Below are positions 1-11,294 of a DNA stretch of 57,500 nucleotides, one piece after another. The notes under the pieces were generated by a model. The model worked only from the letters and a program-made list of their open reading frames with translations. It searched no databases and had not been told where the DNA came from. The position numbers were made by a program, and so were the translations under genes. The first letter of the stretch is position 1; each line of letters starts with the position of its first letter. Source of the DNA: Diphasiastrum complanatum (taxonomy: Eukaryota > Streptophyta > Lycopodiopsida > Lycopodiales > Lycopodiaceae); contig CM055100.1 in NCBI GenBank assembly GCA_029204225.1, forward strand, positions 23,566,606 through 23,624,105, read 5' to 3'.

Positions 1-420
1 ATGGATAAGCTGCATTCGAAGTTCATAAAGAGACCCACAATGCAAATGGGAGTGTTAACAGACATAAAGCAAGATTAGTTGCAAAAGGTTATGCTCAAGA
101 GAGAGGGATAGACTATGAGGAAACTTTTGCACCCCGTGGCCAAGATGGTCACAATAAGGCTAATCATTGCACTTGCATCACATTTTGGATGGATTCTATG
201 TCAAATGGATGTCTCTAATGCTTTCTTGAATGTTTTTTGGAAGAGGATATCTATATGGAGTAGCCACAAGGGTTCATCAAGCATGGAATGGAGAACAAAG
301 TATGCCATCTCCAAAGAAAGCATCTATGGCTTGAAGCAAGCCTCGAGATCTTGGAATTCAAGACTACATTGCTATCTTATTTCATTTGTGTTGAAGTGGG
401 TATTTGAACGATTCAATATA
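1..420 (+). pseudogene. Copia reverse transcriptase fragment
   Basis: This is a decayed piece of a Ty1/copia polyprotein. In one frame positions 39-110 read [13 protein letters not shown] followed by DYEETFAP. A frameshift at about 113 moves the rest to the frame starting at 115, with [18 protein letters not shown] and YGLKQASRSW. These are the conserved N-terminal RT blocks of copia elements. The catalytic YVDD box is not reached because homology stops near 400. No LTR or target duplication can be assigned, and the window edge cuts the left side. It is closest by eye to families 1 and 3 of this window. Confidence 0.85.
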
Positions 421-471
421 TCCAAGGGTAATACAAGCACAAAATGGAGGACAATGGCTAAGTGTTGATGG

Positions 472-1124
472 CCAAAATTTTACTGTGGAATGGCACTTAG
501 CTGCCGATTGAAGACCCTAAAATGCATGTTTGGTTGCGGGCTTGGTGAGAATGCCAAACATTTTTGCATATATTGTATGTCTGAAAGTGGCCGAAATAAA
601 GGTGTGTTGCATTGCAACCATGAGTTCCACCAAACCGGCAGAATCTAGACAAAGCATGGAGTCCCGTATTAGAGATTCCTCTCGAAAGAGTCCATTTTTG
701 CACGATGCATGGTGAATTGCGAATATTGGACAGGTTGTTATATTTACATTGTTGCTATGCATGGAATATGCAGCCCAAATCACGCGAGGATGTTAGCATT
801 CAAAATCTAGAGGTAGTGTTATCAGAAATGGGACTTCACATGTAGTGTTATCAGAAATGGACTTCACAGATGCCATGTGAATCTTTCCAAGGACGTTGAG
901 TTGAGTGAAAAACTCAAGACTTGCCGGAAAAAGTTTCCATGGGGGGGGGGGCAAAAGCAAGGCATTTCTTGTCAAATCATACTGAAGAGAAAGTAGTCTT
1001 CAATGGGAGTATTGGAAGAGAGTGTGTGAATGCACAACAAATATTGGCTCGGATCCGCGTATGGCTGCCACACGTGCAAAAAGTGGGGCAAGCATTTGAT
1101 GCTTTGTCACTGACTATCAAGTAG
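472..1124 (+). pseudogene. Transposase-like gene, N-terminal/middle part (element X, locus X1)
   Basis: Several frames together read a protein-like series: FYCGMALSCRLKTLKCMFG, then KHFCIYCM, IPLERVHFCTMHGELRILDR, LLYLHCCYAWNMQPKSRED, and finally GGGAKARHFLSNHTEEK at about 946-995. The same series, LIYMHILLAWNHKPES ... GGAKARRFLSNHT, occurs on the minus strand at 29.7-30.1 kb, so this is a real dispersed gene family. The pattern (a D/C-K-L block, a C-I-x-C pair, then W and YxH blocks) resembles uncharacterised transposase-like proteins common in animal genomes; that match is from memory and only moderate. The copy is broken by stops at about 649 and 840 and by frameshifts, one beside the run of G at 941-951. 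The C-terminal part is not downstream on this strand but inverted at 1749-2045. Confidence 0.55.
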
Positions 1125-1455
1125 GAAATTCATTCAACAAAAAAATCACAGTAATTTCACCTGACAAGAACTTGTTTCCTACACTTTTGAGATTAAAATT
1201 TACTTGTTGATCGCGCGTTAACTCCAAAAAGTGCTCGTTCCCAAGGTGGCTAACAAACCTGTTGAGTCGGGCAGCAAAAGCTCTATCTCCTTTCCATATA
1301 TATGTTAGCAAATTATACGGAATACAAGAAATATCGTAGCCAAGTATTCTTACCGAGTAAGGCATCAAGTTCTCTTCTATATACTCACTTACATACCTGA
1401 AATCATCACTATTCGCACGTAGAGTTGCTAGGGTATCTATTCTGGCAGTGAACAT
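1117..1455 (-). CDS. Hypothetical protein fragment, possible exon(s) of element X
   Basis: An open frame of 112 codons starts MFTARIDTLATLRAN and contains DISCIPYNLLTYIWKG and FVSHLGNEHFLELTRDQQ. I do not recognise it. The composition looks like a coding sequence, not a shadow frame. After DQQ a GTAAAT donor-like site (1203) and an AG-like acceptor (1161) could mark an intron of only 43 bp, which is short for a plant intron, so the true 3' end is uncertain. Reading upstream, the frame meets TGA within a few codons, so a 5' exon or a frameshift must be assumed. It lies between the two inverted parts of the transposase-like gene and overlaps the end of the plus-strand part by 8 bp. Confidence 0.35.
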   Translation of the reverse strand: MFTARIDTLATLRANSDDFRYVSEYIEENLMPYSVRILGYDISCIPYNLLTYIWKGDRAFAARLNRFVSHLGNEHFLELTRDQQVNFNLKSVGNKFLSGEITVIFLLNEFPT

Positions 1456-1748
1456 AGCATAGATGCTATTTCATCAGCAAATGTTGTGTCGGCCAATAGA
1501 TTTGCCAACTTTGTCTTCGAAGGATGCATCGCGAACGTAATGAGACAATACGAAAGACTATTAGTACGAGTGCAAGTGCAAAGCATTTATCGAAACTAAG
1601 AAAGCCAAGAGAACAAGAAAAATGTGTGCTTGAAAATGAGATAAAGTGGTCTTATATAAGGAAAATGTTTTTCAAAAATAGACATGATTTTAATATTGTA
1701 TCAAATAAAGTCTATTTATAGTAATCAAATAAATTATACCACTATACT

Positions 1749-2045
1749 TCAAAACAATGTAATATTCTCAATAGAGTTTATTTGTTCATTGTGCGCTATT
1801 TCTGAAATGCCATCCTCTTCATTGGATGTTCTTTGCCAAGGAACCCACCGCTTCCCTACACGAACCAGCGACATCCTCCATTCCCTATGCCTTGCATTAG
1901 CTATGGATGACTTCCAAGTGGCTCTTCTGGCTAAATTTGATGAAGAGATCTTTGAAGTCAACCCTCGAGCCCGTGTTTCTTCGATGTTTTGTCTGCTCAA
2001 AACTCCTCTATAAAACCACTGAGCCACCTGCTCCTGCCCCTGCTC
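1749..2045 (-). pseudogene. Transposase-like gene, C-terminal part (element X, locus X1)
   Basis: The frame reads VAQWFYRGVLSRQNIEE, then RRATWKSS, MSLVRVGKRWVPWQR and a stop at 1749. The start of this block matches the end of the 29.2-29.6 kb copy (LVQLFQWFYRRAQFR), and the two share the nucleotides TATAAAACCACTGA on the plus strand (about 2008 and 29335). I therefore assign it as the C-terminal tail of the same family. It is in opposite orientation to the N-terminal part at 472-1124, so locus X1 has been inverted or assembled from two copies. A short tandem repeat interrupts it on the right. Confidence 0.45.
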
Positions 2046-2056
2046 CTGCCCCTGCA
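2029..2056 (+). repeat. 12-bp GC-rich tandem repeat
   Basis: About two and a half units of CTGCTCCTGCCC lie next to the transposase-like tail. From here to 2767 I see no gene: the open frames there show no recognisable composition or motif, and the stretch looks like decayed non-coding DNA. Confidence 0.6.
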
Positions 2057-2767
2057 CCTACTCACAATCCATCGGAACTTGCCCAAGATCATCCATTTAC
2101 TGCCTGCTCATCTTGAGTTTTGTCCATTTCCTCCGCGCGTTGGCTCAATGCTACTACTTCTGCTCCTACGCCTACTCCTCGAGCGCCTTTCCCGTGCTTC
2201 TATTGCTTCTAAAACTGCTTGGTGCAATAACGCTGTTTCCCTTGGATTCCGCCTTGCTGTTTGTTTCGTACATGCCATAAACTAGGTCGCCATGCGGATA
2301 TAATAGAGTACTAATGTATAGGAATTGCAATAACAACACTAATTTGCACTTGTGTGAGCATAGCAAGATGATATCAACCTATGAAAAACAAAGAAAACTC
2401 TTTGACACTAAGAATGAAATGGCGAAATGGGGACCCACACACCCTTATATAGTGTGCCATTCCAATTATAGCAAGCATTTCAAAAAAATCTCTCAATTGT
2501 TCAAAAATAGTAAAGTAAGAAATATATACACAATGAAATAATTTTACACATTTCCAAAACATGTTATCAACATTACCTATAGAAATGTCTAGTCAAAACA
2601 TTTACATTGCAATTGCATACCAAACTAAACCATAGCTAATGCCCTAACAAACATGGAAACGATAGAACCAAATCTCCGATGAAATCCCATTGGATAGATC
2701 AATGTTATTAGTTAAAGCTAGTACATAAGAGCAACTCATAGTTCATGTGTTTTTACAGTGACCGAAT

Positions 2768-4051
2768 CTAAAAATGATGCACACTTTTGGTGTTTTTTCG
2801 CATGTCTCCTGATCTGCAAAACCAGACACCACCATTTCAATATTAAAATTCATTTTATATATGTGTTCAACAACCATTTACAAAATTTAGAAGCACGTTT
2901 ATTGTTTACACTTACGATTTGTCCGTTAATAGTGAACACAAAATTTGTGGGCACATCAGCATATATTAAACCAACCATAGTCCGTACATCTTCCAGACTC
3001 CATTCACCATTAACACAGACTTCCCGCACTTCATCATTTGGCATATGGATGGGTGGTTCAAATTCTTGATGTCTCATCTTTGCATCCAAGCTATCCCATC
3101 GACTGTGAGCAAACTTGAACCGCCTATAAACGAAACTGAAGGAGCACGTTTGGCGTGCAATGTGATATCTTATTGTCATCGTCTCACGACAAATATCACA
3201 CCTTTTTAAATCACCTTTGTGATCTACATTCTGTGAGTCCCAAGAAGTAGATACATTGTCCAACAATGAGGATTCCGTCGCTTTCCATACCCATAATGTA
3301 TTTGTTTTTCTAAATGGTATTGTTTTAAATATGGCAACAAATACAATGACAAGCACACTGACACTAGTGTAAACACGTTTGGATCTGAATGTTGGCTTCA
3401 TATTCATCGTAATCTCTTTGACGAGTTGGAATTTTGTCAATTTGATGGTCAATTCATCAACATAAGGCCAATCATGAGAATCGATTGTGGGCTCAGAAAG
3501 AGGCAATAATTTTCCAGTCCCAAAGTTCTTCTTTGGAACTTCATACATGTGATCGTAAAAGTAAACACCCAGTCCTATGATCGTAGAAGACTTGAGCCCA
3601 TCATATATTAGTACTCCATATTTTGCATGTATTGCAGAGAACTTTCCCGTTAACGATTTTACCTGCTGCCATTCATAGCTATCTGAAGGAAAAACATCTG
3701 CACAAGAGGTAATAGAATGAAGCAACAATAATTTACAAGTAAAATATCTTTGGCATTCAAAGATGTAAGACTTACAATGCGAAAGTATATTTCTATCAGC
3801 AACTGTCGTGTCCAACAAAATATCTCTACGCATGTAGACGTTTTGCACTCTGGCTAGGTAATCTCCATTGCAACCGACTGAATTCGTGAATTCCTCTCCA
3901 ATGGTGCTCTTTGTTGTCACGTTTTCTCTTTGCAACCCTATGAATTCCTTTACCAGAGGGTTGCATATATGCTTAATCAAGAGTCGAAAATGATTGGTGC
4001 AACAACGGAGTTTAATTGAATCTTTGTTCTTCTTGGTTGACTAGAAGTCAT
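2768..4051 (-). pseudogene. Unrecognised three-exon gene with Cys motif and hydrophobic segment (element X family, copy 1)
   Basis: The inferred structure is exon 1 from 4051 (ATG) to 3776, intron 3775-3698 (GTAAGT...TGCAG), exon 2 from 3697 to 2916, intron 2915-2814 (GTAAGT...TGCAG) and exon 3 from 2813 to a TAG at 2770-2768. After the first intron the protein reads VFPSDSYEWQQV. Further on come a hydrophobic stretch (VLVIVFVAIF), a metal-site-like block CDICRETMTIRYH and a C-terminal domain ending FTINGQI. The last domain might be a ubiquitin-like or doublecortin-like beta-grasp; this is a guess. The homologue at 17513-18849 keeps the order of blocks, the intron before the FPSD/YPSN block in the same phase (T|AT), and a short last exon after the NG motif. 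The ATG frame hits a TGA after 24 codons, so exon 1 needs a frameshift and this copy is probably a pseudogene. Function unknown. Confidence 0.6.
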
Positions 4052-4154
4052 GATCTATGAAAAGATGATGTGTCTGGTCTTGAGTTAGAGAATGTATAAT
4101 ATAGTGGAAAGATTGTTATGTCAATATGGAGAATGAATAGAGTGGGAGGTCATT

Positions 4155-4155
<1 letters not shown>

Positions 4156-4225
<70 letters not shown>

Positions 4226-4226
4226 G
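4156..4226 (+). repeat. (GA)n microsatellite
   Basis: This is an almost pure GA run with one GC interruption near the right end. It lies just upstream of the gene at 2768-4051. Between 4227 and 4512 I see no gene. Confidence 0.95.
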
Positions 4227-4512
4227 TTGAATATTTTGAATGAGTAGATAAACTAGCCATTAGGTGCAGGTATGTTGGGTCTAGTTAATAGCTATGTGAT
4301 AGGTGTAGTTAGCCTCCCATGTAGAGTTAATGTAGGGTTAATGCTAGAGGTGTACTTAGTGGTCCCACACTTGATTTAATCTACACCATGCAATTTGCCA
4401 TGTCATATGGGCCATTGCTGCTCAATTGTCATTCTTTTATTGGCACACGTGTCATCATTAACACTAATTATGATTAGTGAAGAGGCTTTTTTTGAGTCCA
4501 AAAAGGGCCCTA

Positions 4513-6321
4513 ATGCAATGGGTAATGTCAGGATTAGCCATATATTGGCTGAGTGAGCTTAGTGCAAAAGAGATGTCTGGTCTTGTATAGACCATTGCAT
4601 ATATGAGAGATCCAAGTATCAAAAGGATACTCTCTCATCTGCTTGTGTTCCTGCTTGGTATGGGGACATTGGTCCTTTGACAAATGCACGTCTGGATCCA
4701 TCGATGAGTGAGCTAATTTACAATTCATTAGATTGTATCTATTAAGAACATTGTGAAGATACCTTTGTTGAGTGATATAAATCAGTCGTCTTGTTCTGTC
4801 TCTGTGGATCTGAAAGCCCAGACAGAAGTGAGCTTTGTCCAGGTCAGTCATGTCGAACTCTGAAAACAGCATTTGCTTAGAATCCTTGACCAGATTGGTA
4901 TTGTTGCTAAAAAGCAACGTATCATCTACATATAATGTGATGATAATGAAGGATTGCTGCACCGACTTGGAATAGATGTTGCAATCAGCAATGCTTGGTT
5001 GGAATTCTTGTTTGATGAGGAATGTGTTGATCCTCTGAAACCAAGCTCTAGCAGACTATTTCAAGTCGTAAAGTGCTTTATGGAGTTTACAAACATGATT
5101 CTTCATACCTTCTAGAACGTATCCTTCGGGCTGGATCATGTAGATGTCTTCTTGTATAACTCCATTTAGATAAGTTGTTTGTACATCAAGTTGATGTACT
5201 TCAAGGTCAGCAGCTACAGCATATGATAGGAGGGCTTGGATCAACGAATGCTTGACTATTGGACTGAAAATCTCACTTTAGTCGACATTGGGGATCTGAG
5301 TGAATCCTAGTGCTACCAGTCTTGTCTTCCTTTGATCAATTGCTCCATTGGCAATGTATTTGATCTTGAAGATTCATTTGCAATCAATGATATTGTAGCC
5401 AGTAGGAGCTTCGACTACTGACCATGTCTGGTTCTTGATCAGAGAGGAATACTCTCTGTCCATAGCTTCTCTCCAGAGATCAAAGTCTGGTTGGCTGAGT
5501 GCCTCTTCGACTGTTGTCAATTCCTGTATCAAGAGAACTCAAGAGTATACCTTGTGGGCTGTGTGCGCACTCAACTTGATCTTTTGGGAGATATCAACTG
5601 ATGAACCACTCTTGGGACTTGTTGCTGGGTAGTAGCAATGTCTTCGTCTGATCCGCTGTCAAACAGTGGGTCGACATTGGACACGCCTAAGCCAGAAGCT
5701 CAGATTGTCGTGTCAATGGCAGGTGATGAAGGTTCTCCTGGAGCAATATCCTTGTCTTTGATATCGATGAACTGATCCTCGATAAAGACTGTATCCCGAC
5801 TATATAAGATTTGCTAGGTATCAGAATCATACAGCTTGTATGTATTATCAGATGAAGTATATCCAATCAGGATGGTTTCTGAGGCCTTAGAAGTCGAATT
5901 TCTTCATCATGTCTTTTGGGATGTGCGCGTAGGCAATGCATCCGAATACTCTTAGGTTATTCACAGAAGGCTTAGAGCCTGTCCACACCTGATGGGGTGT
6001 TTTACCTGAGAGGGCCTTGGTTGAACATATGTTTTGGACGTAAGTTGCAGTGGAGATAGCTTCGGCCCAGAATCTCTTGGGCAGCAATGCATGCGCTAGC
6101 ATACATTTAGCTGATTCAACCAGGGTACGGTTCTTCCTCTCGGCTAAGCCATTCAATTGAGGACTATAAGGAGTGATGAATTGCTGCTCAATGCCTTGGC
6201 TCTGGAAGTACTCCTTAAACTCAGTAGAGATATATTCTCCACCATTGTCTGACCTTAAGGCCTTGATCGTCCTTCCAGTCTCCTTTTATGCATGCTTCGT
6301 GAAGATCCTGAAGCAATTGAA
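4513..6321 (-). pseudogene. Family 4 copia fragment: integrase to reverse transcriptase
   Basis: Reading the minus strand from 6321 gives the integrase catalytic region (KALRSDNGGEYISTEF, then NGLAERKNRTLVESAK, and WTGSKPSVNNLRVFGC). RT blocks follow: VHQLDVQTTYLNGVI, HKALYDLK, ITLYVDDTLLFSNN and FCLGFQIHRDRTR. The frame is broken by stops and frameshifts throughout. Homology to the plus-strand family 4 copies ends at about 4513, so the RNase H end is missing. The integrase side is cut sharply at 6321, where a family 4 LTR in plus orientation begins. Confidence 0.9.
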
Positions 6322-7448
6322 TGTCAGATTTATTCCTTCTACTCTTCTTAAATCCCATTTTAGTCTGCCTCTATTCATGTTGCATATTTAATAACGTTGT
6401 TGCACAACCTGCATATTTACACACAAATTTGCACAGACGAATAAAAGGCAAAAAAATCATGACAATGTCTTTTTACACAGGTTATGGTGACAGGCGAAAA
6501 GGGGACACTATCTCACAGAATGCCAAAGGTGCCCTAAAGGCAAAGGCACCCTGTAAATCTATTCCTAAGGCTATTCGTAAGAGTGATGCACTTTTTACAT
6601 CATCATCACCAACGGTCACCTCAACACTGACTGACGTCAACACCCTTTTCACACTTACCCCATGCAGCTGCGCTAATAGATTGGACAAGTGACTGCAACC
6701 ACCCACAATCTCTTACAGACAACACATCCACTCTCTACTTTCCACATCTGCACACCTATAATATAATGTATATACACTTGATACCATTTGTGTATTCAGA
6801 GGGAAAAAATGGAACGAATGTTTATAGGTGAATAAGTTGATGAGTGAAGAGACATATAGAAAAGTGGACGAAGTAGATGCCTTGAGCATTGATTCTTCAT
6901 ACTTGTCAGAATTAAGGTTTCATCCCCTTTTTACAGATTGAAATAAGTTTCGTAGGGCAAGCGGTTTCGTCTATTATTATCTTGTGCTCTACCGCATTAT
7001 TGACATGTATACATAATATACATAATTTGATAGAGCTCTTTGTTTTGCATTCAGATCCGCGTTAATATTGCTATGCCTATTCGTCATTCTGTTTGATCTT
7101 TCTAGTTGTTCTTTCTGGTAATAGGCGACTAACATTTAATCTTGTCTTTTGCAAATCATTCGCGACTAATTATCAGTCAAGCACAGTCTAGCTTGTCGCG
7201 AATCATTCGCGACATATAATTTGTCTTGCTATTCACAACAAATTATTCTTCTGGTGCTTCATCTATTAATGTTTGTCTGCGTAATCTAGAATGACCATGA
7301 TTTCCATCATTAAAGTTCTGTTCATTCTGATAGGCATAGTCATGCTTACGGAGAGAGACGTATAACTCATTCCGCTGCACACGAACATTTTTTGTTCGAG
7401 TTTGTTTCTCGTTCGTGTTCATCATTCCTCTCCCCTCTCTCTCCAACA
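6322..7448 (+). repeat. Family 4 LTR (5', plus orientation)
   Basis: The repeat begins TGTCAGATTTATTCC and ends CTCTCCAACA, directly before a primer site. It is clearly homologous along its length to 51659-52476, to 53814-54909 and, inverted, to 11295-12354. The length is 1127 bp. It is the left arm of the inverted composite. Confidence 0.85.
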
Positions 7449-7460
7449 TGGTATTAGACC
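7449..7460 (+). other. Primer binding site of family 4
   Basis: TGGTATTAGACC follows the LTR end directly. It is a slightly diverged form of TGGTATCAGAGC, which is complementary to the 3' end of initiator tRNA-Met. Confidence 0.75.
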
Positions 7461-7604
7461 TATTTTCATAGCTTGATTAGCTTCCACATTACAAGATTCT
7501 ACTAGCCGATAGAGTAATTGTTTTCTTATTCTGTATTTTCAATATCAATTTTTCATACTTAAGTCACTGATAGTTTTTCCTATCACTTAGACTAATTCTT
7601 CCAC

Positions 7605-10600
7605 ATGGATTCCCAAGGGAAAGCCAGTCCTATCATGGACAAGCTTGATGGAGCCAATTACCATCTGTAAAAATTTAAGATGAAAATTGTACTAATGGAA
7701 AAAAAAATGTACGACGTTGTTATAGGTGCAAAAGGGAAACCCGAAGCGGACGACGCAGCAATCACCAGATGGAAGCTGAAGGATGGAAAAGCTTTTGCGC
7801 TGATCAACGATACCCAGACTTGACCATGTATCCGAGGCTCAAACATCGAAAGAAGTCTGGGACATCTTGAGCACAATATAGAAAGTGCGAGATATAGCTT
7901 CCAAGCTACATCTCAGGAAGAAATTCTACTCCCTCAAGATGACGAATGGTGATTCTCTACAACACATTAATCAATTCAAGAACCTGCTAAGACAAATGGC
8001 CGCTGTCGAATCTGTCATAGACGATCAAGACGCAGTGATGCAACTGCTTACAAGCTTGCCAAGTTCTTACGATAGCTGGGTGATGATCATCACGACTCAT
8101 CCAGAATTGACTCTTTCAAGAGTCATTACTATGTTGTTGCAGGAAGACACACGAAGGAACAAAGCCTCGAGTTCCTCAGCTGATTCTCACGCCTTGTACA
8201 CCAACAAGAGCACGACAAAGTTGAAGAAGAAGAAAGGCCCTAAGCAATCAAAGCCAGACCAGAAACCAACTCAGCACAAGAAATAGTCGAATTCGCAGAC
8301 AAAGAAGAAGTTGTTCTGCAGATACTGCAAACAAAACAACCACAAAATACAAGACTGCCGAATACTTCAAGCGAAGAACAACATCAAAGGACAGACGAAT
8401 CGAGTGGCAAATGCAGGTGCAGAAGCTCCGCAGCCTATTCAAGAAGCAGATCATGATGCCTTCAGGACCAATCATCAAGGAGCATCTGGCGACACTTCTT
8501 GGTTCCTGGATCGCACTGTAAGATTATGCTTTGCAAATGATCAGTCTAAGCTACTCTCTAAAGTCCTGTATGTACCAAATTTATCTACGAATCTGCTCTT
8601 TGTAAGCCAAATCACAGATCTAGAACACAGAGTAGAATTTGAATGTGATTAGTGTAAAGTAGTTGATAGGACAGGCAAGATCCTAACACTCGAAAAGAGA
8701 CATGGATACTTGTATAAATTGAGTCATTGCTTTTCTTCCTCTAGTCAGGCTCTCAGTACTTGAATTCATTCAAATAAAGGTTTACTTTGGCATTATAGAC
8801 TTGGTCATTTAAATCATGTTGTCGCATGCATCGTTTCCCAAGAGATTCTGGGCTGAAGCTATCTCCACTACAGCTTACATCTAGAACAGATGTTCGACCG
8901 AGGCCCTCTCAAACAAGACACCCCACAAGGTGTGGACAGGCTCTAAGCCTTCTTTGAAGAACCTAAGAGTATTTGGGTGCATTGTCTACGCACAGATCCC
9001 AAAGAACACAAGGAAGAAATTGCACTTCCAAGGTCTCAAGACCATCATGATCAGATATACTTCGTCTGATAATACTTACAAGCTGTACGATCCTGATACC
9101 CAACAAATCTTGTATAGCCGGGATACAGTCTTTATCGAGGATCAGTTCGTCGACCTCAAAGGCAAGGATATTGCTGAAGAAGAACCTTCATCACCTGCCA
9201 TTGACACGATAGTCCGAGCTTCTGGCTCAGGCGTGTCTATTGTCGACCCACTTCGAGACAATGAATCAGACAAAGATGTTGCTGCTACCCAGCAACAAGT
9301 ACTAGGAGCTGTTCATCAGTCGAATCCTCCCAGAAGATCAAGCCGAGTGCGCACACAGCCCACAAGGTATACTCCTAAGTCTGCATGTCTCTTAATGCAG
9401 GAACCAACGACAGTCGAAGAGGCACTTAGCCAACTAGACTCTGATCTCTGGAGAGAAGCCAGGGACATAGAGTATTCCTCTCTAATCAAGAATCAGACAT
9501 GGTCATTAGTTGAAGCTCCTATTGGTTGCAATATCATTGATTGCAAATGGATCTTTAAGATCAAATATAATGTCAACGGAGCAATTGATCGAAGGAAGGC
9601 CAGACTGGTAGCACAAGGATTTAACCAGATCTCGAATGTCAACTGCAGTGAGACTTTTAGCCCCGTCGTCAAACATTTGTCGATCCGAATGCTCTTGTCT
9701 TATGCTGCAACTACCGACCTCAAAGTACATCAACTTGATGTACAAACAGCCTATCTGAATGGAGTTATAGAAGAAGATATCTACATGATCCAGCCCAAAG
9801 GATACGTTCTGGAAGGCATGAAGAATCATGTTTGTAAATTCCACAAAGCACTGTATGGCTTGAAACAGTATGCCAGAGCTTGGTTTCAGAGAATCAATAC
9901 ATTCCTCATTGAACAAGGATTTAAACCAAGCACTGCTGATTGCAATGTTTATTTGAAGTCAGTGCAGCAATCCTTTACTATCATCACCTTGTACGTGGAT
10001 GATACGTTGCTCTTTAGCAACAATACCAATATGGTTAAGGATTCGAAATAGATGTTGTTCTCAGAATTCGACATGACTGATTTGGGCAAAGTTCACTTCT
10101 GTCTGGGAATTCAAATCCACAGAGACAGAGCAAATCGACTGATTTACATCACTCAACAAAGGTATCTTCACAATGTTCTTAACAGATACAATTTGATGAA
10201 TTGTAAATTAGCTCACTCACCAATAACTCCAGGCCTGTATTTGTCGAAGGACCAATGTCCCCAGACCAAGTAGGAAGAGGAGCAAATGAGAGAATATCCG
10301 TATCGATTGATACTTGGATCTCTCATGTACGCAATGGTCTATACAAGACCAGATATCTCTTTTGCTGTAAGCTCACTCAGCCAATATATGGCTAATCTTG
10401 GCATTAGCCATTGGAAGGCTCTTATTCGAGTCATGAGATATATTTGAGCTACCATGGACCAGTGCATCTGCTATGGAGATGTCAACAACGACAATCTTCA
10501 TCAGCTCAGTTGTTATTCTAATGCAAGCTGGGGAGGAGATGTAGACAATCCTAAGTCCACATCTGGATTTACATTCTTCTTCAACGGCGGTCCTATTTCA

Positions 10601-10910
10601 TGGAACAGTCGTAAGCAAACCTCTATCGCACTTTCTTCTACTGAAGCAGAATACATTGCTACTTTTCAATCTATTAAGGAAGCGTTTTGGTTGAGATATA
10701 GGTTGTCAGACATCAATTTGTATCAGTACAGCCCCACAATTTTATTTTGTGATAACCAAAGTGCTATTGCCTTATCGACCAACCATAAATTTCATTCTAG
10801 GAGTAAGCACATTGAGATCAGATATCACTACATCAGGGGCAAGGTTCTCATAGAGAGGTAAGCTTAACGTACTGCAAAACGCAGTTATGGTTGCAGACAT
10901 TTTGGCCGAT
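7605..10910 (+). pseudogene. Family 4 gag-pol polyprotein, broken
   Basis: Gag starts at the ATG at 7605 (MDSQGKASPIMDKLDGANYH) and hits a stop soon after; a frameshift lies near 7820. The nucleocapsid knuckle CRYCKQNNHKIQDC is at about 8314. The protease-linker region follows (SWFLDRTV, VPNLSTNLLFVSQ). The GAG-pre-integrase LGHLNHV at 8805 jumps straight to the integrase C-terminus (SQEILG, then WTGSKPSLKNLRVFGC), so the DDE core is deleted. RT and RNase H are well preserved (CKWIFKIK, VHQLDVQTAYLNGV, LYVDDTLLF, SSTEAEYIA, HSRSKHIEIRYH), with stops at 10049, 10271 and 10446. Sequence ends abruptly at about 10910 without a polypurine tract. This copy cannot transpose by itself. Confidence 0.9.
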
Positions 10911-11135
10911 CTGAGTACCTAAAATGTTGAGGATGATCAACACGAAAGACTTTCCATCCTTCAGCTTCCATCTGACAATTGCTATGTCGTTTGCTTCGGG
11001 TTTCTCTTCTGCACCCGTAACAACGTCATACAATTCTTTAGCCATTAGCACTGTTTTCATCTTAAATTTTCATAGATGGTAATTGGCTCCATCAAACTTG
11101 TCCATGATAGGACTGGCTTTTCCTTGGGAATCCAT
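10911..11135 (-). pseudogene. Family 4 gag 5' end, inverted
   Basis: From the ATG at 11135 the minus strand reads MDSQGKASPIMDKFDGANYH and, after a stop, KTVLMAKELYDVVTGAEEK and IVRWKLKDGKSFVLI. This matches the gag start at 7605 in the opposite orientation. It is cut at about 10911, where it meets the RNase H end of the plus-strand copy. Confidence 0.85.
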
Positions 11136-11282
11136 GTAGAAGATTGGTCTTGGTGATAGGAATAACTAACTATCAGTGAACTAAGTATGAGAATTTGATG
11201 CTAAATTACAGAACAAGAAGACAATTACTCTTTCGGCTAGTAGAGTCTTGTTACTGTGGAAGCTTATCAGGCTACAAAAATA

Positions 11283-11294
11283 GCTCTAATACCA
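11283..11294 (-). other. Primer binding site of the inverted family 4 LTR
   Basis: The plus strand reads GCTCTAATACCA, so the minus strand gives TGGTATTAGAGC next to the LTR end. It differs by one base from the initiator tRNA-Met primer site. Confidence 0.8.
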
